Source: Chrysaora quinquecirrha
Lineage: Eukaryota > Cnidaria > Scyphozoa > Semaeostomeae > Pelagiidae
DNA: 64,000 nucleotides
Direction of reading: 5' to 3'
Assembly: GCA_014526335.1 (NCBI GenBank)
Contig: JACTAT010000007.1
Span: 1,091,865-1,155,864 of the forward strand
Shown: in pieces, positions 1 to 12,700 of the stretch
How the letters are laid out: each line of letters opens with the position of its first letter
Position numbering within the stretch: the stretch's first letter is position 1
The notes under the pieces: model-generated
The model's database searches: none
The model's input: the letters and a program-made list of their open reading frames with translations, nothing else
Told to the model about the DNA's origin: nothing
Position numbers and translations under genes: made by a program

Positions 1-800
1 GACTAATGACTACTGTAAAGCAAAGTCTGCTTTTTCAGCGCCAAAAAAGTCATCATCGCTTTCATAAGATATTGCACATCTAATCAGCTTCAAGTTGAGT
101 CAGTTATCACTATGCCAAGACAGTTAGTATTATCTGCAAAACTAGGGCAGCTGGCATGAACAACTAATTTGTAATTTGCTGCACCGTACCGTACCGTACC
201 GTACACGAGAATTTGCCGTACAAATGTTTGCACATATCAGCGGCACACCCCTACCCAAAATTTAGCCAAGACCCCGTTTGATCACTAACTCTGGGACATA
301 ATAATTGTTAATGTAATTTTAAACAGTATGAAAGTTAATACTATTTAATGTTTGACTTCTGGTAAGCCAGGGTAAGCCTCAACTAATGGCTGTTTATTCG
401 CGGATATTGTTAACAGAAATCAAAGATAGTTTGCAGCAAGGTGCAACGCAAGAGAACTTTTCAGGAAAAGCGACAGATGTGTACGACATGACTCAGCGAA
501 TATAGAACCCGAACATCTTCAGGCTCTTTTGGGAGAGCGAAGTGACGTGAAATCCTTTAAGTTAATAGCCATCACGGCTACTACGCAACTCTACACTTGT
601 CTTTAAGAAGTCTACATCGACATTAAAGGAAGTATCATGCCATGTTGCTGTTGCGCACGTAGGAGATCGGGCACATCTCTGTGTACCACATGGAAGAATC
701 CTGAGATCGTGGGCGGTGTTGGTTGCTTAAATGTGGGGGAAGGCATACTGAGCAAAACGGGCGGTACACACAAAAGGATCCCGAGAAGTGCGGTGGAGTC
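1..800. other. No gene seen; short GTACC run
   Basis: The only recognisable structure is a CCGTA pentamer run at 183-204. All frames are short and unlike coding sequence. Confidence 0.6.
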
Positions 801-803
801 ATC

Positions 804-1081
804 CTGAGTACCGTCGATGGTGTTCAGTCCAGGCATAGATGTAATTGTTTATGGTTTATGTAGGAATGGCATCGTTGAGTACCATTTGGGGTACAGGTAT
901 ACAGTGAGTGTATTAGCACGACGTGTGTGATGATGCACTTCTGAGTACCGTGGAGAGTCAACAGCACCTTTGGCTGTGTTCGGTCCAGTGGGAGGTATGA
1001 TGGTTTATGTAGGGAGGCATCGTTGAGTACCATTTGGGGTATAGGTATACAGTGAGTGTATTAGCACGATGTGTGTGGAGA
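804..1081 (+). repeat. Two-copy tandem repeat, unit about 137 bp
   Basis: CTGAGTACCGT begins units at 804 and 941. Both contain GCATCGTTGAGTACCATTTG and TACAGTGAGTGTATTAGCAC. Small indels separate the copies. Confidence 0.75.
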
Positions 1082-1176
1082 CGCAAGTGTGTGAGAACGC
1101 CAGGGATCGCGGTCGAAAGAAATCTGCGACAAAAATTTTTAAAGTATCTGCAGAAATTCAGGAAACAAAATGCAAC

Positions 1177-1557
1177 TACACGTTTTTTGTATAAGAAAGT
1201 GATTTATAAGAAAGTAGTGCATAGTGCTCAACATCTAAAAAACTTAAGAAATTTCAATACTGGATTCTTGAAACATAAGAAAGTTCTGTTTCATACTTTC
1301 ACTCCTAATGTTCTGTGTGTTATTTTTGCTCTTCTGTTCAGTCGCTCATCTTGCTATTAAACGAGTCTAATCATTATTTTCTTTGAAAAACGTGGTATTT
1401 GTGCAATGAATACAGTGCCTTAAACCGTGCATTCTTAGAAAAACTGTATTCCAAAATTTTCGCTAAGAAAGTCACAAGAAAGTTTTGGTACTGAAAACGT
1501 GAAATATCTAAGAAAGTTTCAATAGCAAAAAAAACTTTCTTATAAAAAGAACGTGTA
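1177..1557. mobile_element. TIR-1 MITE copy 1
   Basis: The ends read TACACGTTTTTTGTATAAGA and, inverted, TTCTTATAAAAAGAACGTGT. The outer TA is shared at both ends, suggesting a TA target duplication as in Tc1/mariner-type elements. The interior has repeated AAGTTTC/AAGAAAG blocks and no coding sequence. Confidence 0.8.
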
Positions 1558-2381
1558 ACTCAGAAAAAGGAAATCTTGGACTTGAATCATTTCTTTCATT
1601 TGTACTCCAATAAAACGTGAATTTGAAGCAAAATTTACTGCATTACCTCTCCTGAAGCGACTGCAATTCAAGTCGTTGCACGCAGAGAGGAGTCCCTTAT
1701 GCAAGATGTCAGCCATCTTCCCGAAGAATGTCGCTTTGACCCAGACCTCTTTTAAAGGTCTATTGCAGCCTAAATAAAGACATTTTTAGCACGGATTTTC
1801 TAATTAGGCACTTCAGTATGCGAGCAACGTTCAGCAAACGGGTACTTTGCATGAGCAAAGCTCTACATCGGATTAACGACAAATGAAGAATAATGTGAAC
1901 CGAGACAGTATGATTTAAAGCTAAATGATTGGATTTTCGGATAAGAACCTCAATCCGACTTTCGATAGATTTAACATCCATGGCTCTTGAGTCGCCGGAT
2001 CGGAATTCGGGCAACGATGCACACAATCTGGGAATGAATTTTCAACAATTAAAGATCGGTTATCCCTGCAAAAATACGTAAAATGGGCCCACATCTGAAT
2101 AATCAGAGTCAATAGTCAGAGAAAAATTCAGCTACAGAACAGTTAGAAAAATAGAAGAGAAAAGATGAAAGGAAGAGAGAAAATTAAAAAACCAAGAATG
2201 TACATCAGTCCTATGAAAATTCTAAACCTGTTTAAAAAATGTTGTAGTTCTGTCTCAGTTAATTAAAAAGAAATTAGATTGAAAAATGTATAACCATGTT
2301 TTATTAAGTTTTAGAAATGATTGTACTACAACCTGAGCTGCAACTGAACAAAATACGCTCCGTTGTGATCTCTACAGAGGT

Positions 2382-2579
2382 TTCCGCAAAAGATGGCGGC
2401 CGTTGCTGTCAATCCCTTGTTTTTCTTAAGGTTTCTGGAAGGGAATTCTGGGAATAATTTCCTTAGTTACGAATTCAACGTCTTCAGCTATGCAAAAAAC
2501 ATAACGAAGGAAATTATTCCCAGAGTTCCTTTCGAAAACCCTTAATGAATAGGCTAAAACGGCGGCCATCTTTGCGGAA
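2382..2579. mobile_element. Foldback element about 200 bp
   Basis: TTCCGCAAAAGATGGCGGCC is mirrored by GGCGGCCATCTTTGCGGAA, and GGAATTCTGGGAATAATTTC then CTTAGTTA by TAACGAAGGAAATTATTCCC. The two arms pair over most of the element, leaving a loop near 2480-2500. Confidence 0.8.
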
Positions 2580-2724
2580 GCGTCTATTGCCAAACAACTT
2601 TGTGAAAATATTCTTTTATAGGGCGTTTGCTTAACATCTTTCTGTATTTTAGTTTTCATCTTTATCTTTGAAACTCCATTGTCAATCCGATATCACCTGG
2701 ATTGCCGTTATAACATCGTTCAAT

Positions 2725-3100
2725 TATTCCGTCTTTCTACCATTCCACCATTCCGTCCACCCATGTCCTGTTGTTACGTCAATCCACCATTCGGTCGTGA
2801 CGTCATTTAATCTATACATCATTTAGTGTTCCGTCATTCCGTCAATCCGTCATTCGGTTGTGACGTCATTCTGTCATTCCATCGTTCCGTCGTTAAGGGT
2901 CCTGTCGTTACGTCAATCCACCATTCGGTCATGACGTCATCCTGTCATTCCATCTATCCACCATTTCGTTTTATGTCACTCCGTCAATCCGATATTCAAT
3001 CGTGCCGTCAATCAACCGTTCTGGTGTTCCAGCATTTTGTTCTTTAATTGCCCCGTCATTCCGTGTTCTGTCGTTCCGTCAGTCTGAATTCCGTGTTTTT
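2725..3100 (+). repeat. Degenerate CCGTCATT-type minisatellite
   Basis: About 375 bases consist of variants of ATTCCGTCATTCCGTCAATC with larger 63-70-base periods marked by GTGACGTCAT at 2798, 2861 and 2932. It is non-coding. Confidence 0.75.
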
Positions 3101-4000
3101 AACATAGCCGATTAGAAATCAACCGATCGATTGCTGAACATCCACTCCCCTGAACATTACAACTCATAACAACCCTTTGAACCCAAAAATACCCTGTAAT
3201 ACACTTTATGTTAAGTATTATAACTACGAAAGAGTCGAGTTGTGATGATTACCTGAAGCAGAGTAGAGGTTCTTTTCTGTTCTTTTTATCAAATCAACCA
3301 AAATCTATTCTTGAATGTTTCAATGAAAAAGATTGGGTTGTCCAGAAACGTTGTTCTCGCAGAGTTCTTGAAATTTAGCCAGAAAACAAAACGAAACTAA
3401 GTTCAAGAATGTTCAGACTGTACCGGAGTTCTTCAGCCAAATATGAATCTTAAACCTCTTTGAGTCTTCAGATCAGGCTGTCCAAAACAGAAGCTCTTGA
3501 AGAGTTCTTGAAATTCAGCGAGGAAAAAGCAACTCAGATCAGAAAAGCTGGTCTTATCCTCACACGGCTTGCCTAAGTCTCAAGGCATTTCGCAAAGGCA
3601 TTTTACATTCAGTTCAACGAATCTACTGAACAAATGGACAACAAACATTTGTATGATAGACGACACCACAAAACAGAATTAAGCCAAACTAATTACTTTT
3701 AAACCCAAAGATTTATTTTGATTGTTTGCGTTAAACGACCTCTTTCGCCATTCGTTTCCGGCGGCTATAAAATTTCCCATGACACCATCATCGAATCAAT
3801 CATGTCAAAACTAATGTAACATGATGGTTGCATAGCATTGTAGATGAGAGGGCAGAGAGACGGCAGAGAGACGGCATGGAAATGGGACTAGTCTACCTGC
3901 GTGCACACTACAGTATGAAATGAAAGCCATGAAAGCTTGCGTCTGCAAGCAGGCTACATGGAAGTTTCTCGCCTAATGTCTATTTCTCGATATCCTTCCC
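3100..4000. other. No gene seen; weak repeats
   Basis: AGAGTTCTTGAAATTTAGCC at 3361 and AGAGTTCTTGAAATTCAGCG at 3501 are a diverged repeat about 140 bases apart. A weak TAGCCTGC-type palindrome lies at 3893-3958. Nothing coding is evident. Confidence 0.5.
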
Positions 4001-4522
4001 TAGACTTATTACTCGAGTCGTAAATATCGCTATTGAAGTCATAAGCTGGACGCTCAAACTACCAGTTTGAGCGATCTCGGTTTGGTGCTAATCTCGGTTT
4101 GATGAGCGTTAATTTGGACTCAGGTAATAAGTCTAATCCTTCTCCTGAGGTCCTCCATTCCGTGATAAAAGAGACCTCGCAAGAGACGACAGCAGCAGAG
4201 AAATATTTGTCTTCCTCTCTCCTTTGTTCTCTCACGGAATGGTGTACCTGAGGAAAAAGATTTTGAGAAACGGACTGGGAGCAAGTCTGTCTGTCAGCAC
4301 AAAATATCGGTAGAATTGTACGTAACTGCCCTAGAATGTGGGTGTGAAATGCATAATACAGTATAATCACTATTACACCGTATTTTCTCGAACAAGCGCC
4401 CTCCCTCGAATTTCGCTCACATTGAATTGAATTGATGTTGTTGTTGTTCGCTACAGTCAGTTAGTTTGAGCGTCCAGCAATTCAATTAAATAGCGATAAC
4501 TACGACTCATGTAGTAAGTCTA
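4001..4522. mobile_element. TIR-5 element
   Basis: TAGACTTATTACTCGAGTCG and CGACTCATGTAGTAAGTCTA are inverted ends; subterminal GCTGGACGCTCAAACT and GTTTGAGCGTCCAGC also pair. Other copies lie at 50030 and 55737. Confidence 0.75.
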
Positions 4523-5844
4523 CCCCGACACCCCTTTCACGGTGTTGCTATGTGCAAGCTCTTGATGGGATGAATCAAGAGACACGTTTTGCCAAGTGTT
4601 GCAAACTTATTTTTCTCCAGAACGTTATTTTGTTCAGAACGAATATTTCTCGGGTATTCCCCCAGAAGGTACCGTTCGTTACTCTGTTGTTTTCCTCCAG
4701 CAGAGTGGAGTTGAATTAAAATGACATACAGTAGCTAACTACTACTAGTCATTCTTCGTAGTTCGTTGAACTAAACTCAACTCTTCTGGAGGTGAAGATC
4801 AATTGAGTCTGCGCGCACCGCTAGATGACGCACGCGCCCATCCACGCAACAAAATAAAAAAAATTAAACGAATTCCACTTACCCTTGAACTTGGAAATGA
4901 AGTTGACGAATTCACTCTAATTTATCTGTTGTCTTGCTGCTTTGAAACCAATCCACGAAACCAGCTCTTATTCAATCCAATTCCAAATCCCATTCAATTC
5001 AATTCCTTTGTATTTCTCCGCAATAAAAACTGTCCCAGTTCAAGCTGCATCCGTTCCACCTTCGAGGGGTTCACGCCAACTTGAGCGTTGAGCCAAAACA
5101 ATTCGCCTGCGTGCCTATTAGCTAAGCCCTCAGTTCCGGAAGCGAATCCTGGAACCTTTCACTAGTTTTCCCTGTAGATTTCAAATATAATCACAAATAC
5201 CCTGAAACTGCCTTCTGGCAGCTGGACATGTAGAGTTACCGATAACTCTATTTGATCTGTGAGAATTCACCGCGGAAATCACCATAATGACAAAGCGGAT
5301 CATAGCACTGACCGCATAACATAGATTCAGTAGATTCGTACTATATCTCCAATATTTCACTTTTCGAGCGAATTCTGTAAGGCTTCTGGGTTTTTAAATA
5401 GCGCCCTCTAAATACTAGGCAGTATTGGCTAATGAAGGTTGCAAACTTTTCTCACACCCGGATCCGTTCCTTTTTGGGAACCGGGATCGTATCTTTTGGT
5501 ACGCTAGAAAAAGCAGATCCATTTGGATGCGTTTACGTGTAAACACAATGAAATCGTACCCGAAAGGTACGGATCTTTTCAATCCGTATCTTTCTCTCGT
5601 GCAAACGGGGCTTTTAAAGTAGCCTACACTAACTTGCCTTCTTTAGGTGCTATTGATCGGTAAGGTAGTGGGATAGGTAAATAGTTTGTGTAAAAATATA
5701 ACCTGCCGTTAACAATGAGTAAGCCGAAATCATTTCTTGATTCAGGTACCAGTCGCTACTATACTTATCAAAACAACTTAACGGCAATCTTAGGGAAACC
5801 GAAGGCCAAACGATCAAATATTGTTGATTAATCATTTGAGAATC
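4523..5844. other. No gene seen; fragment shared with 61.7 kb
   Basis: AACTCAACTCTTCTGGAGGT at 4777 recurs as AACTCAACTCTTCTGGAAGT at 61684, marking a short dispersed repeat. The 5440-5600 segment has internal GGATC/GTACC-rich imperfect inverted repeats. No coding signal is seen. Confidence 0.5.
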
Positions 5845-6050
5845 GCTTGAGCAATGTTTGGCTACCGACAATAGTTACATTGCCATTGCCTGTCCCATTG
5901 CCTGACAGGCAAGATTCACTCAGCAACGTTGTCAAAGTACTTAAAAAAACATTCTCTATGCTTGCATCAAGCAAAAGCCCAAAGTTTTTTTCAAGTGGCC
6001 AAACGGTCAAACAATAGAATTGACAACCAAATTTCAAATGTTTAGCAGGG
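5845..6050. mobile_element. TIR-2 element, diverged copy
   Basis: It holds GAGCAATGTTTGGCTACCGA and TGGCCAAACGGTCAAACAAT with TTTCAAATGTTTAGCAGGGC, the nested palindromic units typical of this family. Confidence 0.5.
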
Positions 6051-6413
6051 CCTAAGTATTTGCTTTATCCTTTTCTGGAATTCTGGCCTAATTCAGGCTG
6101 TGTTGCTAATTGGTCAGGTCCAATTTCCAATAATCTTTTCAACACTGAGATTTCAATTTTTCAAAGACTATAACCATTGACTGTGCTTTAACTTGCCTGT
6201 ACGGTCTACAATCTTGGACAAATGATGTTACGGAAATTCATAGATAACAGCGAACTATTTAGGCTGTTCCAATAAAAAACTTCGGCTCCAACTTTATCTC
6301 ACTTTCAAAAAAATGAAATTTCCCGCTGATTCGAAAATAGTAACCGATTTCCCAGCGGTATGAGACTACGTCTCGTTATTGTAGTAATAAATATCATTTT
6401 CTGAAATGAAATT

Positions 6414-6419
6414 TTTAAT
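6414..6419 (-). promoter_or_regulatory. Candidate polyadenylation hexamer of the receptor gene
   Basis: ATTAAA on the minus strand lies about 210 bases after the stop codon. No AATAAA is seen on that strand between 5840 and 6630, so this variant is the best candidate, but it is weak evidence on its own. Confidence 0.3.
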
Positions 6420-6630
6420 GAGTTTTGAATGCTAAACAAAGGGTAAAATTTCCTTGATATTGTTAAAAACATTCTATTCAATATAGCAAATTGCGCAGAT
6501 ACGTTTGGCCAAACAACAGCTTATAATGCATCTGAACAAATAAAATATCCATGTAACTATAAACAAGTGAAATTTGAAACTGTAATAAATATTTCTAATA
6601 ATGATGTTCCTTATAAGTATACCTTTGAAT

Positions 6631-6779
6631 TTATGCGTCGCGTGATGTCTGCTGAATCGAGGCCCGCCTCTTCTTGAAAGCGTAGAATGAACCACCAAAT
6701 ATTGCAGCTAATCCTAGTATACCAAGTATCGCGTATAGAGGAATGAGTGGGTCTTTCTTGTCACTGTTTGACTTAGAAG
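6631..6779 (-). CDS. Receptor exon 25: transmembrane helix, short tail and stop
   Basis: The last exon encodes ASKSNSDKKDP, a hydrophobic helix beginning LIPLYAILGILGLAAIFGG, then FKKRRASIQQTSRDA and TAA at 6633-6631. The helix followed by K-K-R-R predicts a type I topology with about 14 cytoplasmic residues. The acceptor TTCCTTCACAG is strong. Confidence 0.85.
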
Positions 6780-9700
6780 CTGTGAAGGAAGAATAGATGT
6801 CGTAATTTGTAAGGCCAAGTAGTAAGAACTCAGTAGTTCAATGGGGATGCACTGTGTAGATGTGTAAAAACGTTGACGAGATAGCGCGTTTTAGAATTAA
6901 CGAGTAATGGCTGACAAAAAGTGCCAGCCGCGTAGGTTATTGGAGAAATGAAATTGTGATTATGTTAGGAATAATCAATCACGACGTATCTTGTATGGAT
7001 TTGAGTTACTCTTAGGTGCCTAATTGCCGGGGGGTCCCAATTAGCGGGGTGGTTGGATTTTTTGTTGAAAATTAATTGCCGGGGGGTCCCAATTAGCAGG
7101 GGGTCTAAATTACGAAGAAAGATATACTGAATGATAAAGTAAGTAATTTTATTTCATTTTATCTCGTTTTTTGCCAAATTGACAACAAACAACTTTATTA
7201 CTTAGGCTTTGATGGAAGCGAAAGCCGGAAGAAAAGGCCAAGGGAATGATCGTCTTTTTGTGAAAAATTTATTTCAAAGTTGTTCTCCTTCCCCAGACTC
7301 AATTTTTATCTTATTTTGTCTATGCAAGACTGGTATCTATTTACTTTGTGATTTTGAATACTCTTATATGAATTTTCAATACGCGTCACTAACGCGAAGT
7401 TGAAAAATTTAATAAGCGGGGGGGTCCTAATAAGAGCGGGGGGGTTGGAAAAATTTTCAAAAAATAATTAGCGGGGGGGGACGGCAATTAGGCACCTAAG
7501 AGTAGGATTCGCTCATTTCAATTCTACTCAGTGAGTCACTTAAAGATCTCTCCAAAGAAAAAAACCTGTTGTGAAGGTTTTAGATGACAGTTAGCACCAC
7601 TTTACCCATCATTATTCAGCACGTGAATATTCAAAGGTCAGCCTATAGAAATCATAGTTTGCACGTGGGGAAACGGCATTAAGGCGACATAGGCAGACCA
7701 TATAAGGAAATATAGAAATACGTGTTATAGTATAACCGTAGAATCATCTCAACTGTTTGGCTAGTTAAGAAAGGAGCTCCAAAGAGAACAGACGTGCATC
7801 AAGAGCAGGCAAGTGGAGTGGGCGTAACTCGCATCTCATGGATTTGTCTGTATCATTTTGTATCACACTGGATTGTCGTACGAAGCTTTTGTATAAAGTG
7901 TATTATTATCATGAAAAGTACAAATAAACAGATTTGTCTTCCTTGCATTTCGCCCTGAGATTAAGAGCAGAACTTCAGCAAGAAGCATTCATTTACCTTT
8001 CCAACAAATACTATGGCTTAATTAAAGGGGCTTCGTCGCCTGACCAGTTAGAAAATGGTTTGTACGTAAACAACCCTGTAACATGTAGAAATTTCTCTCA
8101 CTTTTTTTGATTATATTATGAAAATTTAACTTCACAGTAATGTTTTTATTTTTTTAAATTTATCAAGCAAATTTAATGAAATTCTTTTTCAAAAATGTGG
8201 CAAATCGGTACACGCTTTTTTTATTTCATGAAGAGCCTGGCTCAAGTCATAGTTCCTAAACTGCCATATTGTGGACCTCTTTTGTTCAATTATAGCACCA
8301 AAAGTTCCTTGGTAGTTCCTTGATTTTAAATTCACATTTAATGTCATAGCTATTAATACAGAGAGACGTGTATGTGACCAAAGCTGGAAACTACCTCAAT
8401 GAACTTTTGATACATGTGTTACAAACACTATATGTGAGTTATTATTTCAAATGAATAGAGCCAGCTTCCTAATTCTGGATTGTTTGCAGTGGTAAAAATA
8501 TTCAAATTTACAAATTTTCTGAGCGATTTTTTCTTTGGTAGTCAATTTTGTTGAATATTTCGGCCTTATATGTAGCTTTCTTATAAATTGGTTTTATAAA
8601 AAGGTCTGCAGTCTCAGTACCCAACGCGCGACTAAAACCCTAAAAACACCAACAACAGTTCCGGATACTTACGAGGCAATGAAACCAATACATACCAGTA
8701 TCATTAGTCTGTGTCTTTTCAGTCTGACGCTGGAATAATTCACCTTCAAAAGCTGCAATAGTGCCAGTTCTAGTGCATTTGCAAACAACGTATGTTGTGC
8801 CATCTACTACCTTCGTACCAGGTTCAGCAATGCAACTGTCATTCTTCCATTCTTCACTCACATCATCCCAATATTTACACTGTATAAAAGAATTCTTATT
8901 AGAAGCAATCCACACACTTATTGCTACAAGAAACTCTTTGTAAGGTTGATACCTGGCCCTAGCAACCAAAACGCATGCGGTTAGGCCCTGGTCGGACAAT
9001 CAAACATTGTTTGCCAAACATTTGAAATTTGCTTGAAATTGAAAAACCAGGTAAAACAGCTTTCTTGAAATACAAATTTCAAGTAATTGACAAACAATGT
9101 TTGAATCGTTTGCCCAGGTTTTAAGGCTCATATCACATGAGCACAGAGAAGATGAAAGATGAAGGTGAAATGTATATTTAGCGCCAGTCGCTAGGGTCTC
9201 AGTAGTAGGTTAACTAATGGAGACCTTGACCCTGGCCGTGACCCTACCGTAGCTAGGGCTCGAACCTCGACCTCGCTGAGCTTCTGACACCACGAGCCAG
9301 CTGGAATAGGCCAAGAAGCCAAAGCACTCAATGAATAACTCGTAAATGACATGTGCGAGAATTGAATCTGGGCCTCTTGCATGACCAATCACACGACCAT
9401 CAGAGCTGAGGTTACTTATAAGTATAACTGCGCGAGCTTGGTGAAAATATTCATGCAAAATCCAGACTCTTGAATGACCGCAAATTTAAGAAACTCCAGT
9501 ACTGGAACATTTCTACCTCAGAAACTTTCAACAATTTCAGCGAATTTCAAATGTTTCACAACCAATGCTTGATGTAGCCACTGGCAAAACAATCACACAT
9601 TGTCGGTCAAAAATTTTGAATTCGCTTACTATCATACAATGTTTAAACGTTTGGCCACGTCAGTAAAACAATGCTTGACAAGCATAAAGAAGTAAAATTC

Positions 9701-12700
9701 GTTGCACAATGTTATGTGTTTAAAAAAGTTCAAAATATTGTTTGCTTGACGCAAGAAGAAAATGTTTGACCAGCATTGTTTTGCGATGTGGGCAAAGAGG
9801 GTGGCAAAGAGTATTTTGGGAAACGTGTTTGACCACATTTTTCCTTCGGGAAACGTGAAAGAGGGTAGCAAATGGCCTTCGTGAAACATTATGACATTAT
9901 TTTCTTATCGGAAAACGTGAAACGTCGTATTTTTAGCGTGAATCGTGAATGGCACATCTTTATCTCCCCGTCATTCGTGATCTTAACCCCTTAACCACCC
10001 TCGGCGAACGGTAAAACATTTTGCTTATTGACAAGCAAATTTCAATTGTTTGACAAATGATGTTTGATTGTTTAGCTAGGGTCTTAAAATCTCGGCAAAA
10101 TCCAGTTTATTCTAGCAGGGCTAGCATTTCTTAATACACAGTTCTCATGATATGTGCAATCTTGCTGTAAATTCATAACAAATATCTATAATGCGTGGCG
10201 CGGCGTCTCGCGGGGGTTGGTACTACGTCACTTTTATTTCTTACTTTGGTGTGAATGTTTAGTTTTGTTAGCTACGATACCAACACAAAAATACCAAAAG
10301 GCTCACCTCAACAGAATAACTGTTGTTAAATTTGTTCGGTTTAACAGGAATGAGAATGGTCATTGGTGATGTTAGTTGATTTTCTGGAACAATCTGGCTT
10401 GATTCTGGATTGAACAAACTGATCTGCACAATCTGTGAAACTGTATCGTTTTCCGGATTATTGGAAAACAGATCTTCTGGAAATTGTACAGATCCAAGAC
10501 AAGCACCTACAAGGCAATAAGTCAGCTCAGCTCCAGAAAGTATATAACAGATGGAGGGGGTCCACCGTACAAGGATTTGGATCTTACAATGTCTCTTTCT
10601 CGACGTCGTTTAGTTATGTCAAAATACAGTACACAATACAGTACAATAAATACAAAACAGTATCACAATTTTGACTAAAATTTCTAAAACTGTTGTAAAA
10701 CCCGTTCCCCATTGCAAGGTAGAGGTCCACAAGGGATTCGAGGGGTAAGGCTTAAAGTGAAAGTAACAACACAAACACACACACTTGCAAATTCTGCGTC
10801 AAGCCGTCCACATGTTTTCTTCAGTTCTGTGCTTCATCAGGCGGTCCTCCCACTGCCCGAACACTTTACTGTGCTGATGCAAAGTTCGATGTTTCGCATT
10901 AAAACAGACATTTTGCATGGAAATCAGAATGCTTCACACTTTGAAGGAAAGTAACTACTGATTTGCGTGTCGTTGAAGACATGTCCCGTGTGGTCTAGTG
11001 GTTAGGATCCGGCGTTTTCACCGCCGTGGCCGGGGTTCGATTCCCCGCACGGGAGAATTCTGTTTTGTTTTTCGTTTAATAATATACATAAGTTCAAGTA
11101 GAGTTATTCATTTTCCATATTTTGTTTTTTTTTATGAATTTTATTTTTCATGGTAAGTTTTCCAACTTCCTTCTTTTATTTAATATTTCCTCATAATTTA
11201 ATTCCACTTCTTTGCGTTGAGGAGTTTCATTTATTTTGCATTTATTTCATCATAACCTTTTTACCATTTTATCGTGTCTCCTGCTTTTTCAATTTAAACT
11301 TTTTTTTGTACCTACCTATTTACTTTAATTTTATCTCAAAAATGTTACTTCATCTTAATTTTGTTTTCATCATTTCTTCTTAATTATTTTTTAATACATT
11401 TTATTTATTTTATATATTTCATTTATCTTTCATTTTTTCTGCATTAATTCATTGCTATCTGTTGAGTGCTAGGGGCGCTAGGTAGAGTATTATGCGTGGT
11501 TTTTGGTATCAAAATATAATGTATTTAAACCTAAATGAAGACAGAGATGAAGAAAGATTACAGTTTTTCTCTGCATTTGCAGGCAACTTTAACAATTCCA
11601 TATCAGTAGAGTGTAAGACAATAGAAATAGAAAAACGAATTTATCATGCATTTACCTATTTACTTAACCATTGTTATTTATTCATTTATTATTTATTTAT
11701 TCAATCAGTTATTTACTTATAGTTAATTATCGTGCGGATTTCTTGTGAGGAATGCCTCATTTTTGTAGCCATTCAATAATATGGGACAAAATCAAGCAGC
11801 TTCACAGAACGTCGTACAAACCGAGGGATAATTTACACGTTGGTAATCTCGCACACCCTTCCCGTAAATTCTAATGATTTCGCAGAAAATTTTTGGTTTC
11901 GACAGGAATCTCCTAAACTCTTTAAAGAGTGGAATGCGGCTCTGTACAAGCAGAAGAAGATTTGAATGAATGAAGTACACTCTTTTTACTTTATAAGAAA
12001 CTAAGATTTTCCAGCACCAAAAGTTTCTTAATTTTTGGAGAATTTTGGTACTTAACAGTTTCTTAGGGATCAAAAATTATATTGTTTCAAAACAGGTATC
12101 GACCCTTACATTTAACATATAGAAGAAGCAATACAATGCACGTTTGCAGTAGCTGCGTTTTGTAAAAATAGATACTTAACGAGTAACAGAAGTTTGATGC
12201 TCGAGGCTATATTTCTAATTCAAAAGATTGTTGAGATCTGCGAGTTTCTAATCATTTTCGGTTTAACCTTGATCTCAGTACTGAGTTTCTTATAAACGAG
12301 TTATTTGTAATAAAAAAAGAGTGTACTTGTGCTTTTCAAGAGTAAAACAAGATGCAGTCAAGATATGTAACTCTGGTAAATACCTTTTAATAGTTTAAGA
12401 ATTCAAAAAAAGCCTAAAATACCTACCATTACACGTGTAGTCTGCAGTACATTGCCATGATTCGTATTTCCTCGTTAGATCTTCCCCTAACGAAAGGATC
12501 GGTGAGCCATGCGTAGTGCCACTGCAGTTGTTACAATTGATAACCATGGTCGAGTTGTAGTCACCTGAAAAATCGTATTTGTAACTTTGTAGTGAGGAAA
12601 GCGTCGATTCCGACAAGGCAGCTTCCTCGCCGTATGATGAACTCTTGCACATTGAGGATAGAAGTGAATTGATAAGCTCTGTAAAGGACTTTTTCATTGA

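Noticed and set aside
1034..1360. 108-codon forward frame
   Set aside because: It runs from a tandem repeat into a TIR-1 MITE, with no domain or coding-like composition.
8744..8891. Acceptor TATACAG at 8892 for exon 24
   Set aside because: With the phase 1 donor of exon 23 it would create an immediate stop; TTCTTGTAG upstream keeps the GPS frame open.
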